Shown: positions 1 through 6,012 of the stretch, in pieces
How the letters are laid out: each line of letters begins with the position of its first letter
Numbering within the stretch: the first letter of the stretch is position 1
Assembly (NCBI GenBank): GCA_018262385.1
Contig: JAGSPQ010000059.1
Coordinates: 1-9,351, forward strand
Length of the DNA: 9,351 nt
Direction: 5' to 3'
From: Myxococcaceae bacterium
GTDB taxonomy: Bacteria; Myxococcota; Myxococcia; Myxococcales; Myxococcaceae
Position numbers and translations under genes: made by a program
The notes under the pieces: model-generated
The model's input: only the letters and a program-made list of their open reading frames with translations
Databases searched by the model: none
What the model was told of the DNA's origin: nothing

Positions 1-61
1 TTGGCTCGTTCGGAGTCGCCCGATAGTTGCAGCCTTGACCTGAGGCAAATGGGCCTGAAAG
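1..61. other. Window edge upstream of first gene; no firm gene
   Basis: No complete gene is visible. On the + strand, frame 3 is open from the window edge to a TAG at 24-26 and could be the last seven codons of an upstream gene, but this is too short to support. The frame of the following lipoprotein gene is closed by TGA at 41-43 and again at 56-58. A TTGACC resembling a -35 box lies at 35-40, but no convincing -10 box follows it at normal spacing before the next start codon. Confidence 0.3.
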
Positions 62-1696
62 ATGCGGCCCATGCCGAAAAGCTTTGGACTCTTGCGCGCC
101 GTCGTGGGGATTTCGGTTCTGGGGCTGGTGGGGTGTGGAGGGGAGGTCGCGACGCTGGAGTACGTCAGCATCACGCCCCCGCTGCCGAAGATCGGCGAGG
201 TCGCCACCGTTCAGTTCAAGCTCACCGACTACCGCGGCATGCCGCTGGCGGGCAAGGACGTCACCTTCAAGCTCGACACCGCCAACGCGGGCGTCAGCCT
301 CACCCCGTTGAGCGCCAACTCGCTCAAGGGCAGCGGGATCGTCGAGACCCAATTGGTGGCGTCCAACCGGGTCGCCTCGGTGCGGGTGATCGCCACCGCC
401 GGCGGGAAGGAGGTCAGCTCTCCCGCGCTGTCGTTTGCCGGATCCGCCGCCAACGGCCGCCAGTTCACCTTCCAGTGCGGCAAGATCTCTGGCGACGGCT
501 CGGGCGGCGTCCACGCGATCGGGGCCTACGACCAGAGCCGCTACCTGATCGCCGGGGTGAAGCTCAACTGCGTCGCCCACGTGGCCGATCGCAACGGCGA
601 TGGCCTCAACGGAGCCCTGGTGTCCTTCGTGACCGAGGCAGGCACGATCGGCCCCAGCGAGAGCAGCGTCTCCGACGTCGTGGGCAACGCCGAGATTCTC
701 TACAAGACCTCGTTGCCGATGCCGAAGGAAGTCGCCCCCGCCACGTTCGTCTGGAATCCGACCAACGACGAAACCCACACCGGCGAGTACCTCGTCCCGC
801 TGTGGATGGAGCCGTACCGCTGGACCACCAACCCGATCGGCACCTTCGACGTCGGCATCCCCGCCCTGGTGTTGACCAACCTGCAGGAGCCGCGTCGGCC
901 CGACCCGATTCGCCGCCGCCCCGACACCGGCCAGCCGTACCAGAACAACCCTCGCGACAACCTGGTCTCGATGATCGCGATCACCCAGGGGGAAGAAGGC
1001 TTCACCGACTCGAACAACAACGGCATCTTCGACACCGAGGAGGCGTTCGACGATCTCGCCGAGCCCTTCGTCGACGCGGACGACAACGGCACCTGGGACG
1101 CCGACGAGAAGTTCATCGACGTCAACAACGACGGGAAGTGGAACGGCAAGAACGGCAAGTGGGACCAGAACACCACCCTCTGGGTCGCCGAGCGGATCAT
1201 CTGGACCGGAATTCCCAACGGGGAAGACGCGGTCCTCTCCGCCACCAACCCGGTCCCCTGCATCCGGGGAGTCAAGGGGGTGGGCGGCCCGATCGAGGTG
1301 TCGTGCAACGGGTTCGCCGAGGTCGACTACCTGATCGCGGATCCCTGGTGGAACGGGCTGGCCCGGAACAACGAAGGCGACGGTTGCTCCTCGGGGTCGA
1401 CCGACGTGGTCGACGTGATCGGCGGCGACACCGGAGCGGCCTTCACCTACCCGAACGTCACCCGGTTCAACTTCCTCCTCAAGGACAAGCTGGATCGCAA
1501 GCCGACTCCGATGCTCAGCCCTCCCCAGCCCACCTGCAACGTGCCGCCCGGCAACGCCTGCACCCCCAGCGGCCCCGACTGCTGGAACTTCAAGGTTCAG
1601 GTCGTCTGCAAGTTCACCGCTTCGCAGGTCGAAGGGCACATCGTGGCCCTGGCGGACATCATCGAGGGGCGAATCTGGAAGAACACCCCCCCGTAG
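62..1696 (+). CDS. Predicted lipoprotein with Ig-like and calcium-loop-like segments
   Basis: The product is 544 residues with no recognised enzymatic motif. Residues 1-25 form a lipoprotein signal: basic start, hydrophobic stretch and lipobox L-V-G-C with lipidated Cys25. The mature protein should be anchored in the envelope, probably the outer membrane. Residues about 35-125 and 160-220 resemble bacterial Ig-like (Big-1/invasin-type) beta-sandwich domains; the phrases around VTFKLDT (68-74) and ALVSFVTEAGTIG (185-197) are typical. Residues 314-368 hold acidic D-x-N/D-x-N/D-G loops (DSNNNGIFD, DADDNGTWD, DVNNDGKW) like dockerin, EF-hand or thrombospondin type-3 calcium sites. The C-terminal part has many Cys (400, 415, 442, 492, 500, 507, 516) that probably form disulphides. 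The frame is stopped at 56-58, so ATG 62 is the earliest start; ATG 71 is an alternative, and neither has a good ribosome site. A surface adhesive or structural role is inference. Confidence 0.85.
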   Translation: MRPMPKSFGLLRAVVGISVLGLVGCGGEVATLEYVSITPPLPKIGEVATVQFKLTDYRGMPLAGKDVTFKLDTANAGVSLTPLSANSLKGSGIVETQLVASNRVASVRVIATAGGKEVSSPALSFAGSAANGRQFTFQCGKISGDGSGGVHAIGAYDQSRYLIAGVKLNCVAHVADRNGDGLNGALVSFVTEAGTIGPSESSVSDVVGNAEILYKTSLPMPKEVAPATFVWNPTNDETHTGEYLVPLWMEPYRWTTNPIGTFDVGIPALVLTNLQEPRRPDPIRRRPDTGQPYQNNPRDNLVSMIAITQGEEGFTDSNNNGIFDTEEAFDDLAEPFVDADDNGTWDADEKFIDVNNDGKWNGKNGKWDQNTTLWVAERIIWTGIPNGEDAVLSATNPVPCIRGVKGVGGPIEVSCNGFAEVDYLIADPWWNGLARNNEGDGCSSGSTDVVDVIGGDTGAAFTYPNVTRFNFLLKDKLDRKPTPMLSPPQPTCNVPPGNACTPSGPDCWNFKVQVVCKFTASQVEGHIVALADIIEGRIWKNTPP

Positions 1697-1712
1697 TCCG
1701 TCGCGGCGCACC

Positions 1713-1741
1713 TTGATTATTGATTCAGGAATCAATATGCC
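1713..1741 (+). promoter_or_regulatory. Candidate promoter of the TetR-crotonase-BKACE unit
   Basis: TTGATT (1713-1718, 4/6 to the -35 consensus) and TATGCC (1736-1741, 3/6 to the -10 consensus) are separated by 17 bp. This lies in an AT-rich patch that stands out from its GC-rich surroundings. The palindromic operator fills the spacer, so a bound repressor would block RNA polymerase. The -10 match is weak and alternative hexamers in the AT-rich patch are possible. If correct, transcription would start only a few bases before ATG 1750. Confidence 0.4.
1718..1737. promoter_or_regulatory. Perfect inverted repeat, probable TetR-family operator
   Basis: Two 9-nt arms, TATTGATTC (1718-1726) and GAATCAATA (1729-1737), are exact reverse complements around a 2-bp centre (AG). 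The 20-bp site begins 22 bp after the upstream lipoprotein stop and ends 12 bp before the TetR start codon. Position, size, symmetry and AT-richness in a GC-rich context are what is expected of an autoregulatory TetR operator. It is unlikely to be a terminator: the loop would be too short and no T-tract follows. Binding by the adjacent regulator is inferred. Confidence 0.72.
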
Positions 1742-1749
1742 CCTGAGTC

Positions 1750-2487
1750 ATGGCCGCAAAGGCGTTGGCGCAGCAGACGACCCGGGAGCAGGACCGCAGG
1801 CGGACGATCCTCCGCGCGGCGGTCGAGGTGTTCTCGAAGAAGGGCTACCACGGCTGCCGGATCGCGGACGTCGCCCGAGAGGCCGGGGTGGCCTACGGGC
1901 TCGTCTACCACTACTTCAAGAACAAGGATGAGCTGCTCGAGTCGGTGTTCACCAGTGGGTGGTCCGGCTTCGTCGAGCGGCTGACCGAGCAGGCCAGCAA
2001 GAGCACCACATTCGAAGATCGGGTGCGCGGCGTGGTCGGGGTGGCGTTCGACGCCTACAAGCACGATCCGCGCGGAGTGAAGGTGCTGATCCTCGAGGTC
2101 GGCCGCAGCCCCTCGGGGGGCGCGGTCAACCGCGGCAGCGCCTTCTCCGACGTGATCCGCCTCGCCTCGCTGCTGTTCCAGGAAGCGAAGGAGAAGGGCC
2201 ACCTGAAGGCCGACATGGATCCGCTGCTGGCGGCGACGATGTTGTTCGGCGCGATCGAGATGGGGCTGACCGCGTTCGTGCTCGGGCTGCTCGATCGCAA
2301 GGACGACTCGGTGCTCGACCGCGCCCGCGACCAGGTGGCCGAGACCTTCTTGCGCGGGGTGGTGCCGGCCGGCACGGCGCAGGATCCCACCAGCCGGGCG
2401 GGCCAGGCGAACCCTGCAGTGAGGAGCAAGCAAACATGGACGAGCTCGAAGTCACCTACGAAGTCCAGGGCCCAGCGGCGCGCCTGA
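1750..2487 (+). CDS. TetR/AcrR-family transcriptional repressor
   Basis: This is a 245-residue TetR-family regulator. Residues about 15-63 form the DNA-binding domain: a helix with AAVEVFSKKGYHG, then the helix-turn-helix IADVAREAGVAYGLVYHYF (38-56) and the usual KNKDELL tail. Residues about 70-205 should be the all-helical ligand-binding and dimer domain. It most likely represses its own gene and the two enzyme genes behind it through the palindrome at 1718-1737, with an acyl-CoA or related ligand as inducer (inferred from the neighbours, not seen). An in-frame TGA at 1744-1746 makes ATG 1750 the first possible start, and no Shine-Dalgarno sequence precedes it. The C-terminus is longer than usual for the family: residues about 208-245 are polar and basic, probably disordered, and the last 52 nt overlap the crotonase gene. 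Confidence 0.9.
   Translation: MAAKALAQQTTREQDRRRTILRAAVEVFSKKGYHGCRIADVAREAGVAYGLVYHYFKNKDELLESVFTSGWSGFVERLTEQASKSTTFEDRVRGVVGVAFDAYKHDPRGVKVLILEVGRSPSGGAVNRGSAFSDVIRLASLLFQEAKEKGHLKADMDPLLAATMLFGAIEMGLTAFVLGLLDRKDDSVLDRARDQVAETFLRGVVPAGTAQDPTSRAGQANPAVRSKQTWTSSKSPTKSRAQRRA
2421..2426 (+). promoter_or_regulatory. Ribosome binding site of the crotonase gene
   Basis: GAGGAG lies 9 nt before ATG 2436. It sits inside the 3' end of the TetR coding sequence and fixes the crotonase start within the overlap. Confidence 0.75.
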
Positions 2488-3212
2488 CGATCAACCGGGA
2501 GGCGGCGCGCAACGCGCTCTCTCCGGGGGTGATCGCAGGGCTCTGCGCAGGGCTGGACAAGGCCGAGGCCGACAGCGCGGTGCGGGTGGTGGTGCTGACC
2601 GGCACCGGGGTGAAGGCGTTCTGCGCCGGCGGCGACCTGGGCGGGATGGCCGACGGCTTCCTCGCCGGCCACGAAGGGCGCCGCGGGTATGGCGCGCTGC
2701 TGCTGAAGATCCAGGGCTGCTCGAAGCCGACGATCGCCCGGCTCAACGGGCACGCGCTGGCGGGCGGCATGGGGCTGGTGCTGGCGAGCGACTTTGCAAT
2801 CGCCAGCAGCGAGGCCCAGCTGGGGCTGCCTGAGATCGATCGCGGCCTGTTCCCGATGATGCTGCTGGCGCTGCTGCAGCGGCACCTCGGCCGGAAGCAG
2901 GCGCTGCAGTTGCTGCTCACCGGCGAGCGGGTTGGCGCGGCGGAGGCGGTGACGCTGGGGCTGGTGAACCAGGCGGTCGCTCCGGCGGGGCTCGACGCGG
3001 CGGTCGAGCTGCTGGCGGGGAAGCTGGCGGGCAAGAGCCAGGCGATTCTGAAGCTCGGCAAGCGCGCATTCCTTTCGGCGGAAGATCTGCCGCTGGCGCA
3101 GGCGATTGAGTTGCTCGCCGCCAACCTGTCGATCAACGTCCTGGCGGAAGACGCCGCGGAGGGCGTCACTGCATTCCTCGAGAAGCGCAAACCCAACTGG
3201 AAGGATCGCTGA
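2436..3212 (+). CDS. Enoyl-CoA hydratase/isomerase (crotonase) family protein
   Basis: The product is 258 residues, the normal crotonase length. Family marks are the oxyanion-hole segments FCAGGDL (62-68) and NGHALAGGMGL (104-114), DFAIAS (119-124), LPEIDRGLFP (131-140), the helix around LTGERV, and the C-terminal FLEKRKPNW. In classical enoyl-CoA hydratase two Glu residues (Glu144 and Glu164 in the rat enzyme) activate water. Here the second is kept as Glu133, but the first aligns with Gly113. The reaction may therefore be isomerisation or another crotonase-type reaction on an acyl-CoA instead of plain hydration; the substrate cannot be read from sequence. ATG 2436 is set by GAGGAG at 2421-2426. 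The gene overlaps TetR by 52 nt and ends one base before the BKACE start, so the three genes are surely cotranscribed and probably translationally coupled. The enzyme should be cytoplasmic. Confidence 0.92.
   Translation: MDELEVTYEVQGPAARLTINREAARNALSPGVIAGLCAGLDKAEADSAVRVVVLTGTGVKAFCAGGDLGGMADGFLAGHEGRRGYGALLLKIQGCSKPTIARLNGHALAGGMGLVLASDFAIASSEAQLGLPEIDRGLFPMMLLALLQRHLGRKQALQLLLTGERVGAAEAVTLGLVNQAVAPAGLDAAVELLAGKLAGKSQAILKLGKRAFLSAEDLPLAQAIELLAANLSINVLAEDAAEGVTAFLEKRKPNWKDR
3201..3205 (+). promoter_or_regulatory. Ribosome binding site of the BKACE gene
   Basis: AAGGA lies 8 nt before ATG 3214, inside the last codons of the crotonase gene. It favours ATG 3214 over longer readings of the same frame that run back into the crotonase. 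Confidence 0.65.
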
Positions 3213-3213
3213 C

Positions 3214-4107
3214 ATGGCCGTTTCGAAAGACAAGGTGTTGGTGACTGCTGCGCTGACCGGAGTTCTCACCAAGCGCGAGCAGCACCCGGGGATCCCCTAC
3301 ACGCCGGCCGAGATCGCCGACGAGGCGAAGCGCGCCTACGACGCGGGCGCGATGCAGGTGCACATTCACGCCCGCGAGCCCGAGACGGGAGACGCGACCT
3401 GGAGCGCGGAGACCTACGGCCAGATCAAGGCCGAGGTGAACAAGCGGTGCCCGGTGATCGTGAACTTCAGCACCGGCGGCTTCAACATGGGCGTCAACAG
3501 CGAGGAAGAGAAGAAGCAGCGCCTCGAGTACGTCTGGCGGGTGAAGCCCGAGGTGGCCGCGCTCAACATGGGCTCGATGAACTACGCGAAGTACTCCGAG
3601 AAACGGAAGGGCTTCGTCTTCGACTTCATCTTCACCAACTCGTTCGGCGACATCCTCACCTGCCTGCAGGCGATCAAAGAGGGCGGGGCGAAGCCGGAGC
3701 TCGAGTGCTTCGACGTCGGCCACATCAACAACGCCGAGCCGCTGTTCCAGATGGGCGCGCTCAAGGGGCCCGCCCAGTACAGCTTCATCCTCGGCGTGCT
3801 CGGCGGCGCTCCGGCCACCACCGACACCCTCTCGCACATGTCGAAGCAGATCCGCCCGGGCGACGCCTGGGAGGTGATCGGGATCTCCAAGATCCAGTGG
3901 AAGCTGATCGGCGCCGCGCTGTCGCTGGGCGGCAACGTCCGCGTCGGGCTGGAGGACAACTTCTACCTCGACGCTGCCGGCACCCAGATGGCGAAGAACA
4001 GCGCCGAGCTGGTGGAGAAGGCGGTGCGGATGGCGCGAGACGTCGGCCGCGAGCCGATGAACATCGCCGAGGCCCGCGAGCACCTCGCGCTGCCCTGGAA
4101 GTGGTAG
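3214..4107 (+). CDS. Beta-keto acid cleavage enzyme (BKACE, DUF849)
   Basis: The 297-residue product belongs to the BKACE family, whose founding member is 3-keto-5-aminohexanoate cleavage enzyme (Kce) of lysine fermentation. Members are Zn-dependent TIM-barrel enzymes that convert a beta-keto acid and acetyl-CoA to acetoacetate and a new acyl-CoA. Visible marks are the N-terminal strand VLVTAALTG (8-16), the zinc motif VHIHARE (49-55; His50 and His52), NFSTGG (84-89), the ELECFDVGH segment (162-170), and RVGLEDN (243-249), where Glu247 should be the third zinc ligand and Arg243 and Asp248 match active-site positions of Kce. Substrate differs widely between subfamilies and cannot be assigned here; nothing nearby indicates lysine fermentation. 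The start lies one base after the crotonase stop. It is the last gene of the TetR unit and is followed tail to tail by the M23 gene. Confidence 0.93.
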   Translation: MAVSKDKVLVTAALTGVLTKREQHPGIPYTPAEIADEAKRAYDAGAMQVHIHAREPETGDATWSAETYGQIKAEVNKRCPVIVNFSTGGFNMGVNSEEEKKQRLEYVWRVKPEVAALNMGSMNYAKYSEKRKGFVFDFIFTNSFGDILTCLQAIKEGGAKPELECFDVGHINNAEPLFQMGALKGPAQYSFILGVLGGAPATTDTLSHMSKQIRPGDAWEVIGISKIQWKLIGAALSLGGNVRVGLEDNFYLDAAGTQMAKNSAELVEKAVRMARDVGREPMNIAEAREHLALPWKW

Positions 4108-4115
4108 CCGGCTAC
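4104..4115. repeat. 12-bp perfect palindrome holding both facing stop codons
   Basis: GTAGCCGGCTAC reads the same on both strands. It contains the TAG of the BKACE gene (4105-4107) and, on the other strand, the TAG of the M23 gene (4114-4112). As a hairpin it could form only a 4-bp stem with a 4-nt loop and has no T-tract, so it is not a convincing terminator. Confidence 0.5.
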
Positions 4116-4969
4116 TGAAAGTCGAGGCCGAGCACGCTCAGGGCGTCGACCCAGCGGCCGCCGATCTTCGCGCCCCAGTGGAGGTGGGGGCCGGTCACCC
4201 GGCCGGTCTTGCCGATCAGCCCGATCCGCTGCCCCTTCTTCACCTTCTGCCCCGCCTTCACGTCGAAGCGCGAGAGGTGGAAGTACGCGGTGTAGAGCCC
4301 GAGGCCGTGGAAGATCACCACCGTGTTGCCCGAGCCGAAGCACTCGCGCTGCAGCACCACCTTCCCGTCGTTGCTGGCGAAGGCCTCGTCGCCGGTGTCG
4401 CCGTTGAGATCGACCCCGAAGTGCTGGCTCTTCTTCTTGCCGTTGAACATCCGCAGATCGCCGAACGGCGCGGTCACGTCGTCGTTGCGCGGCCAGCCGA
4501 AGTTGGCGGTGAACAGCCGCGCGCTCCGCTCCTGCCCGAAGGCGGCGTCGAAGGCGGCCTGGTCACGCCTTGACCAGTCGCGCTGCTTCTTGCTGGGCGA
4601 GGTGAACTTCTTCGAGACCTTCAGCTCGCTCGAGCGGAAGCCGGGCGGGATCACCTCGAGCGTGCCCTGCAGATCGAGCTCCTGGGCCTCGGCCACCGCC
4701 CGCACCGACAGCTCGAGTGAGCCGTCGGTCGTCTCGACCGGCAACCCGACCAGCGCCTGCCAACCGCCGGGGAAGGGGTGGAAGTCGAGCTCGAAGCCAC
4801 CCAGCCGGCCCTGCGGCTCGTGGGCGGAGTCGACGCCGCGAACGGTGATCAGCACCGCGTCCCCGGGCCGGGCGGTGCCGGGTTGGACCTGCATGCTCGC
4901 GGGGGCGGCGAGGAGGACGGCGGCGGTGGCAGCAAGGCAGAGCAACGGGAGGGGAGGTTTGCCACGCAC
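4112..4969 (-). CDS. Exported M23-family metallopeptidase (LytM/peptidoglycan endopeptidase-like)
   Basis: From the GTG at 4969 the product is 285 residues. Residues 1-24 look like a secretion signal: R-G-K, a hydrophobic core of Leu and Ala, then A-P-A before the cleavage site. Residues about 28-110 resemble the beta-sandwich domain that often precedes secreted M23 domains. The M23 domain fills roughly residues 150-285, with zinc motif H-F-G-V-D (His183, Asp187) and H-L-H (His262, His264); His231 in YFHLS is another conserved family position. All catalytic residues are present, so it should cut peptidoglycan cross-bridge or stem peptides in the periplasm. The typical phrases AGQKVKKGQ and IGLIGKTG are visible. 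The same frame is open back to a TTG at 5047, but that start would put about 26 charged residues before the signal peptide and overlap the divergent gene, so GTG 4969 is preferred; no strong ribosome site supports either. Confidence 0.88.
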   Translation of the reverse strand: MRGKPPLPLLCLAATAAVLLAAPASMQVQPGTARPGDAVLITVRGVDSAHEPQGRLGGFELDFHPFPGGWQALVGLPVETTDGSLELSVRAVAEAQELDLQGTLEVIPPGFRSSELKVSKKFTSPSKKQRDWSRRDQAAFDAAFGQERSARLFTANFGWPRNDDVTAPFGDLRMFNGKKKSQHFGVDLNGDTGDEAFASNDGKVVLQRECFGSGNTVVIFHGLGLYTAYFHLSRFDVKAGQKVKKGQRIGLIGKTGRVTGPHLHWGAKIGGRWVDALSVLGLDFQ

Positions 4970-5031
4970 ACGCGGGTCGTCAAGGTCCGGGCCGGATTGA
5001 TGCCGCGGCCGATTGGTAACGGGTTTGGAGC

Positions 5032-5037
5032 TATGCT
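5032..5037 (+). promoter_or_regulatory. Possible -10 box of the repeat lipoprotein gene
   Basis: TATGCT (4/6 to consensus) ends 9 nt before ATG 5047. No good -35 hexamer sits 16-18 bp upstream; the nearest, ATTGGT at 5012-5017, is only 14 bp away. The GGAG at 5027-5030 is 16 nt from the start codon, too far for a normal ribosome site. Confidence 0.3.
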
Positions 5038-5046
5038 GCCGCGCCA

Positions 5047-5943
5047 ATGCGCGAACTGAGGGCAGCGATCGCAGCGGCGGTGATCCTGGCGGCCAGCTGT
5101 GGGCCCAACAACCAGACCATCACCATCGTGGGGCCGACCGGCGGCGAGGTCTGCCTCGACAATCAGCGGGTCTGCATCATCATCCCTCCCGGCGCGCTGG
5201 AGCTGGCGATCGCGATCAAGATCGTGCCCACCGGCGACGTTCCCGCTGGAGCCTATGGCGAGGGCTATGAGATCGGCCCGACCGGCACCGAGTTCCTCAA
5301 GCCGGCGAAGGTGATCTTCAAGATCGACTCGCTGTTCGAGGAAGACAGCGGCGTGGATCCGCTGCTGCTGCGGCTCTACACCAGGTACGAGGGCGCAGAC
5401 TGGCAGCCGCTGGCGACGCCGGTTCCGCCGTTGGATCGGGTGCGCCGGACGTTGAGCGGTACCGTCGATCACCTCTCGCCGTTCGTGATCCTCCGCGCCG
5501 ATCGCTTGCCCGACGGCGGAATCCCGATCGAGATCGACGGCGGAACGAAGGACGCCGGGGTGATCGTCATCCCGTACTTCGACGCCGGAAGGCCCGACGC
5601 TGGAAGGCCCGATGCGGGAAGGCCCGATGCGGGGACTCCCGACGCGGGGACTCCCGACGCGGGGACACCCGATGCGGGAAAGCCCGACGCCGGTCCGCCC
5701 GACGCTGGTCCGCCCGACGCCGGTCCGCCCGATGCCGGTCCGCCCGATGCCGGCCCGCCCGATGCCGGCCCGCCCGATGCCGGCCCGCCCGACGCCGGCC
5801 CGCCTGACGCCGGCCCGCCCGATGCCGGCCCGCCCGATGCCGGCCCGCCCGACGCGGGAGAACCCGACGCCGGGCCGCCCGATGCGGGAGAGGTCGATGC
5901 CGGAGATCCCGACGCGGGCGCGGACGCCGGCGACGGCGGCTGA
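5047..5943 (+). CDS. Predicted lipoprotein with ZU5-like domain and DAGxP repeat tail
   Basis: The product is 298 residues. Residues 1-18 form a probable lipoprotein signal ending L-A-A-S-C (Cys18). Residues about 28-95 resemble a bacterial ZU5-like beta domain: GPTGGEV, then IIIPPGALELAIAIKI, then IGPTGTEFLKPAKVIFKI. Cys36 and Cys43 could form a disulphide. Residues about 105-152 complete the globular part, ending in the phrase HLSPFVILRAD that often follows such domains. From residue 179 the chain is a low-complexity tail of 22 pentapeptides D-A-G-x-P, where x is Arg, Thr, Lys, Pro, Glu or Asp, with the last P changed to V in one unit. The tail is acidic and probably extended, perhaps spanning the cell wall or surface layer. 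In-frame TAA at 5017-5019 and lack of other start codons make ATG 5047 the first start; it has no Shine-Dalgarno sequence. No enzymatic function is suggested. Confidence 0.86.
   Translation: MRELRAAIAAAVILAASCGPNNQTITIVGPTGGEVCLDNQRVCIIIPPGALELAIAIKIVPTGDVPAGAYGEGYEIGPTGTEFLKPAKVIFKIDSLFEEDSGVDPLLLRLYTRYEGADWQPLATPVPPLDRVRRTLSGTVDHLSPFVILRADRLPDGGIPIEIDGGTKDAGVIVIPYFDAGRPDAGRPDAGRPDAGTPDAGTPDAGTPDAGKPDAGPPDAGPPDAGPPDAGPPDAGPPDAGPPDAGPPDAGPPDAGPPDAGPPDAGPPDAGEPDAGPPDAGEVDAGDPDAGADAGDGG
5581..5910 (+). repeat. Tandem 15-bp minisatellite, 22 units, in frame
   Basis: The units follow GAyGCsGGnnnnCCC and run without phase change for 22 copies. The fourth codon changes in blocks: Arg x3, Thr x3, Lys, Pro x11, Glu, Pro, then Glu and Asp. 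Three neighbouring units at 5746-5790 are identical, as are two at 5821-5850; most other differences in the Pro block are silent (GAC/GAT, GCC/GCT, GGT/GGC). A decayed partial copy follows to the stop codon. Because 15 is a multiple of 3, other frames also stay open here and create spurious reading frames on both strands. Confidence 0.95.
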
Positions 5944-6012
5944 TCCCTCGGGCCCCGAGCAGGGGTTCCGACGAGGCTCAGGCCGGTTCGGGGCAGCCAA
6001 AGCGCTGCAGCT

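Noticed and set aside
1..1716. Plus-strand reading frame of 571 codons from the window edge
   Set aside because: It is a frame shadow of the lipoprotein gene at 62-1696, very rich in Arg and Gly, with no recognisable domain.
2055..3272. Minus-strand reading frame of 405 codons opposite TetR and crotonase
   Set aside because: It is a shadow of two clear + strand genes and has no motif or ribosome site.
5581..5940. Possible CRISPR array
   Set aside because: The units are contiguous 15-bp repeats with no unique spacers, and they encode a regular pentapeptide in frame.
5947..5959. Hairpin CTCGG-GCC-CCGAG just after the repeat lipoprotein as an intrinsic terminator
   Set aside because: The stem is only 5 bp with a 3-nt loop and no T-tract follows. 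In DNA this GC-rich such hairpins are expected by chance.
4849..6000. Long minus-strand reading frame of 383 codons rich in Gly-Ile-Gly-Arg repeats
   Set aside because: It is the antisense of the 15-bp minisatellite, which stays open in several frames because its unit is a multiple of 3. It overlaps two better-supported genes and has no start signal.
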